DNA from: an uncultured Actinomycetes bacterium
Lineage (GTDB): Bacteria > Actinomycetota > Acidimicrobiia > Acidimicrobiales > Ilumatobacteraceae
Assembly: GCA_937927625.1 (NCBI GenBank)
Contig: CALBSD010000001.1
Span: forward strand, 1 to 22,877
DNA length: 22,877 bases
Reading direction: 5' to 3'
Under the pieces are notes generated by a model. It was not told where the DNA came from. It saw only the letters and a program-made list of their open reading frames with translations, and made no database searches. Positions 22,850 to 22,877 of the stretch are shown piece by piece. Both the position numbers and the translations under genes were made by a program. How positions within the stretch are numbered: position 1 is the stretch's first letter; the number at the start of each line of letters is the position of its first letter.

Positions 22850-22877
22850 GATTGTCACGCTATCCGTCGCGTTTGAC

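Overview
The window is about 22.9 kb of bacterial chromosome with moderate GC and almost no spare DNA. The gene set and order suggest an actinomycete: recC-recB-recD order, an IclR-type regulator divergent from leuCD, a TIGR00977-type citramalate synthase, a DUF2237 protein, and many 4-nt start/stop overlaps. The moderate GC and the two conserved-hypothetical neighbours lean towards an aquatic Acidimicrobiia-like lineage; this placement is inference. I found no tRNA, rRNA, insertion sequence, prophage or CRISPR array.

Layout. (1) 2-6098 (+): the 3' part of recC, then recB and recD, coupled by 4-nt overlaps; this is a RecBCD helicase-nuclease. (2) 6231-6656 (+): a small tail-anchored coiled-coil protein built on 42-bp tandem repeats, behind an inverted-repeat region. 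(3) 6670-8657 (-): leuC-leuD, divergent from an IclR-family regulator at 8720-9367. (4) 9388-13481 (+): an unknown protein, then nadA-nadB-nadC, the aspartate-to-nicotinate-mononucleotide route. (5) 13485-16206 (-): greA, an alpha/beta hydrolase that probably starts at CTG, and an ABC1/UbiB-like kinase. (6) 16246-18189 (+): leuB and ilvE. (7) 18190-18525: a 336-bp regulatory stretch. (8) 18526-20109 (+): cimA. (9) 20157-22465 (+): an unknown protein coupled to a long acyl-CoA dehydrogenase. (10) 22466-22849 (-): a DUF2237 protein.

The metabolic core is branched-chain amino acid synthesis. CimA makes citramalate from pyruvate and acetyl-CoA. LeuCD and LeuB can process both citramalate (towards 2-oxobutanoate and isoleucine) and 2-isopropylmalate (towards leucine). 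IlvE does the last transamination. The window therefore encodes a threonine-independent isoleucine route.

The most interesting region is 18190-18525. It holds a cluster of four DnaA-box-like 9-mers. Next comes a well-formed promoter (TTGACG, 17 nt, GATACT) that would start transcription at the ATG of a 21-residue leader peptide with four consecutive Ile codons. A GC-rich hairpin and a strong intrinsic terminator follow, then cimA. This looks like an isoleucine attenuator on citramalate synthase, started from a leaderless mRNA. Several other genes also have a TAnnnT hexamer 7-9 nt before ATG and no clear Shine-Dalgarno sequence, which suggests leaderless transcription is common here.
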